This document shows positions 40,461-40,645 of a stretch of DNA of 40,645 bases, in pieces. The DNA is from Paenibacillus tyrphae. Its GTDB lineage: Bacteria > Bacillota > Bacilli > Paenibacillales > NBRC-103111. The stretch spans positions 1 to 40,645 of the forward strand of contig NZ_JAMZAW010000041.1 in assembly GCF_024158745.1 (NCBI RefSeq), in the 5' to 3' direction. Each line of letters begins with the position of its first letter. Positions within the stretch are counted from its first letter, which is position 1. The notes under the pieces were generated by a model that searched no databases, had not been told where the DNA came from, and saw nothing but the letters and a program-made list of their open reading frames with translations. A program made the position numbers and the translations under genes.

Positions 40461-40645
40461 ATCGTTCAAAAGCGGGAATTGTCTTGGAAACATACCAATT
40501 TATACCAGTAATACATGAACCATCTACATTTTGTAACACTATACGATTTATGCTTAAGCTAATAGTAATTTTATTTATTTTGGGGGTTCAAAAGAAAATC
40601 TCCTCCAACTCCACTTTCTCCCCAAATTAGAGTTACACCGATAAT
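40426..40645 (-). pseudogene. Partial leftward gene, cut by the window end and split between two frames
   Basis: On the minus strand one frame (40571-40645) encodes IIGVTLIWGESGVGGDFLLN and NPQNK before a stop, and another (40426-40587) encodes NKITISLSINRIVLQNVDGS, INWYVSKTIPAFERFIESYT and YQEHV to a TAG. A one-base indel near the GGGGG run at 40582-40586 would join them. The family is not recognised; the text looks like a small soluble domain. It is AT-rich, and its start lies outside the window. Confidence 0.35.

Noticed and set aside
1..40645. tRNA, rRNA, CRISPR array, insertion sequence or prophage
   Set aside because: I read both strands for cloverleaf T-arm sequences, regularly spaced repeats, transposase or integrase motifs and found none that I could support.

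Overview
The window looks like chromosomal DNA of a Paenibacillus-type Gram-positive bacterium. The signs are an S-layer-homology (SLH) surface protein, lipobox-type binding proteins, a YesM/YesN two-component pair beside a three-part sugar ABC transporter, strong AGGAGG-type ribosome binding sites, TTG/GTG starts, and many hairpins ending in T runs. I saw no rRNA, tRNA, CRISPR array, transposase or phage module. No search was run, so family names rest on motifs and gene context.

Layout, left to right. (1) 1-5.2 kb: a 1,696-residue secreted SLH protein. (2) 5.3-8.0 kb: molybdate transport genes modB and modA, facing away from a one-component regulator that joins an excisionase-type DNA-binding domain to a molybdate-binding-protein-like domain; the shared region holds two promoters, a direct-repeat operator candidate and a leader hairpin. 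(3) 8.0-9.8 kb: a broken small membrane ORF, a TVP38/DedA-type membrane protein and a one-TM protein of unknown function. (4) 9.9-16.9 kb: a complete 2-aminoethylphosphonate (AEP) uptake and breakdown cluster (binding protein, ATPase, fused permease, PhnX, PhnW) with a DeoR-family regulator at its end. (5) 17.1-21.0 kb: a minimal L,D-transpeptidase, a methyl-accepting chemotaxis protein behind a structured leader, and CorA. (6) 20.9-22.0 kb: an RlmA-type 23S rRNA methyltransferase preceded by a nine-codon leader peptide ending Arg-Tyr-Arg and a terminator hairpin. (7) 22.2-23.6 kb: an AT-richer patch with a lipoprotein gene and a divergent phosphodiester-glycosidase-like gene. (8) 23.8-24.9 kb: an acyltransferase-3 membrane protein. 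(9) 25.0-33.1 kb: a carbohydrate-use locus read leftward (two permeases, binding protein, YesM-type kinase, YesN-type regulator, DUF2264 protein). (10) 33.3-35.2 kb: a copper-amine-oxidase-N (stalk) domain protein and an aromatic-acid-exporter-like protein. (11) 35.2-35.9 kb: a 69-residue unknown protein whose promoter is covered by three matching palindromes, facing an XRE regulator. (12) 36.0-40.6 kb: ABM monooxygenase, WYL regulator, DinB, DUF1697, GrpB, GNAT and metallophosphoesterase genes and a cut-off gene. Several reading frames in the last 1.9 kb are broken.

The signal I rate highest is the leader upstream of the rRNA methyltransferase. Promoter, ribosome binding site, short ORF with a +X+ motif at its end, terminator and resistance-type gene are in the order expected for drug-sensing transcription attenuation. 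Next are the XRE/three-operator switch, the two copies of a T-rich element in the AEP cluster, and the molybdate regulator region.
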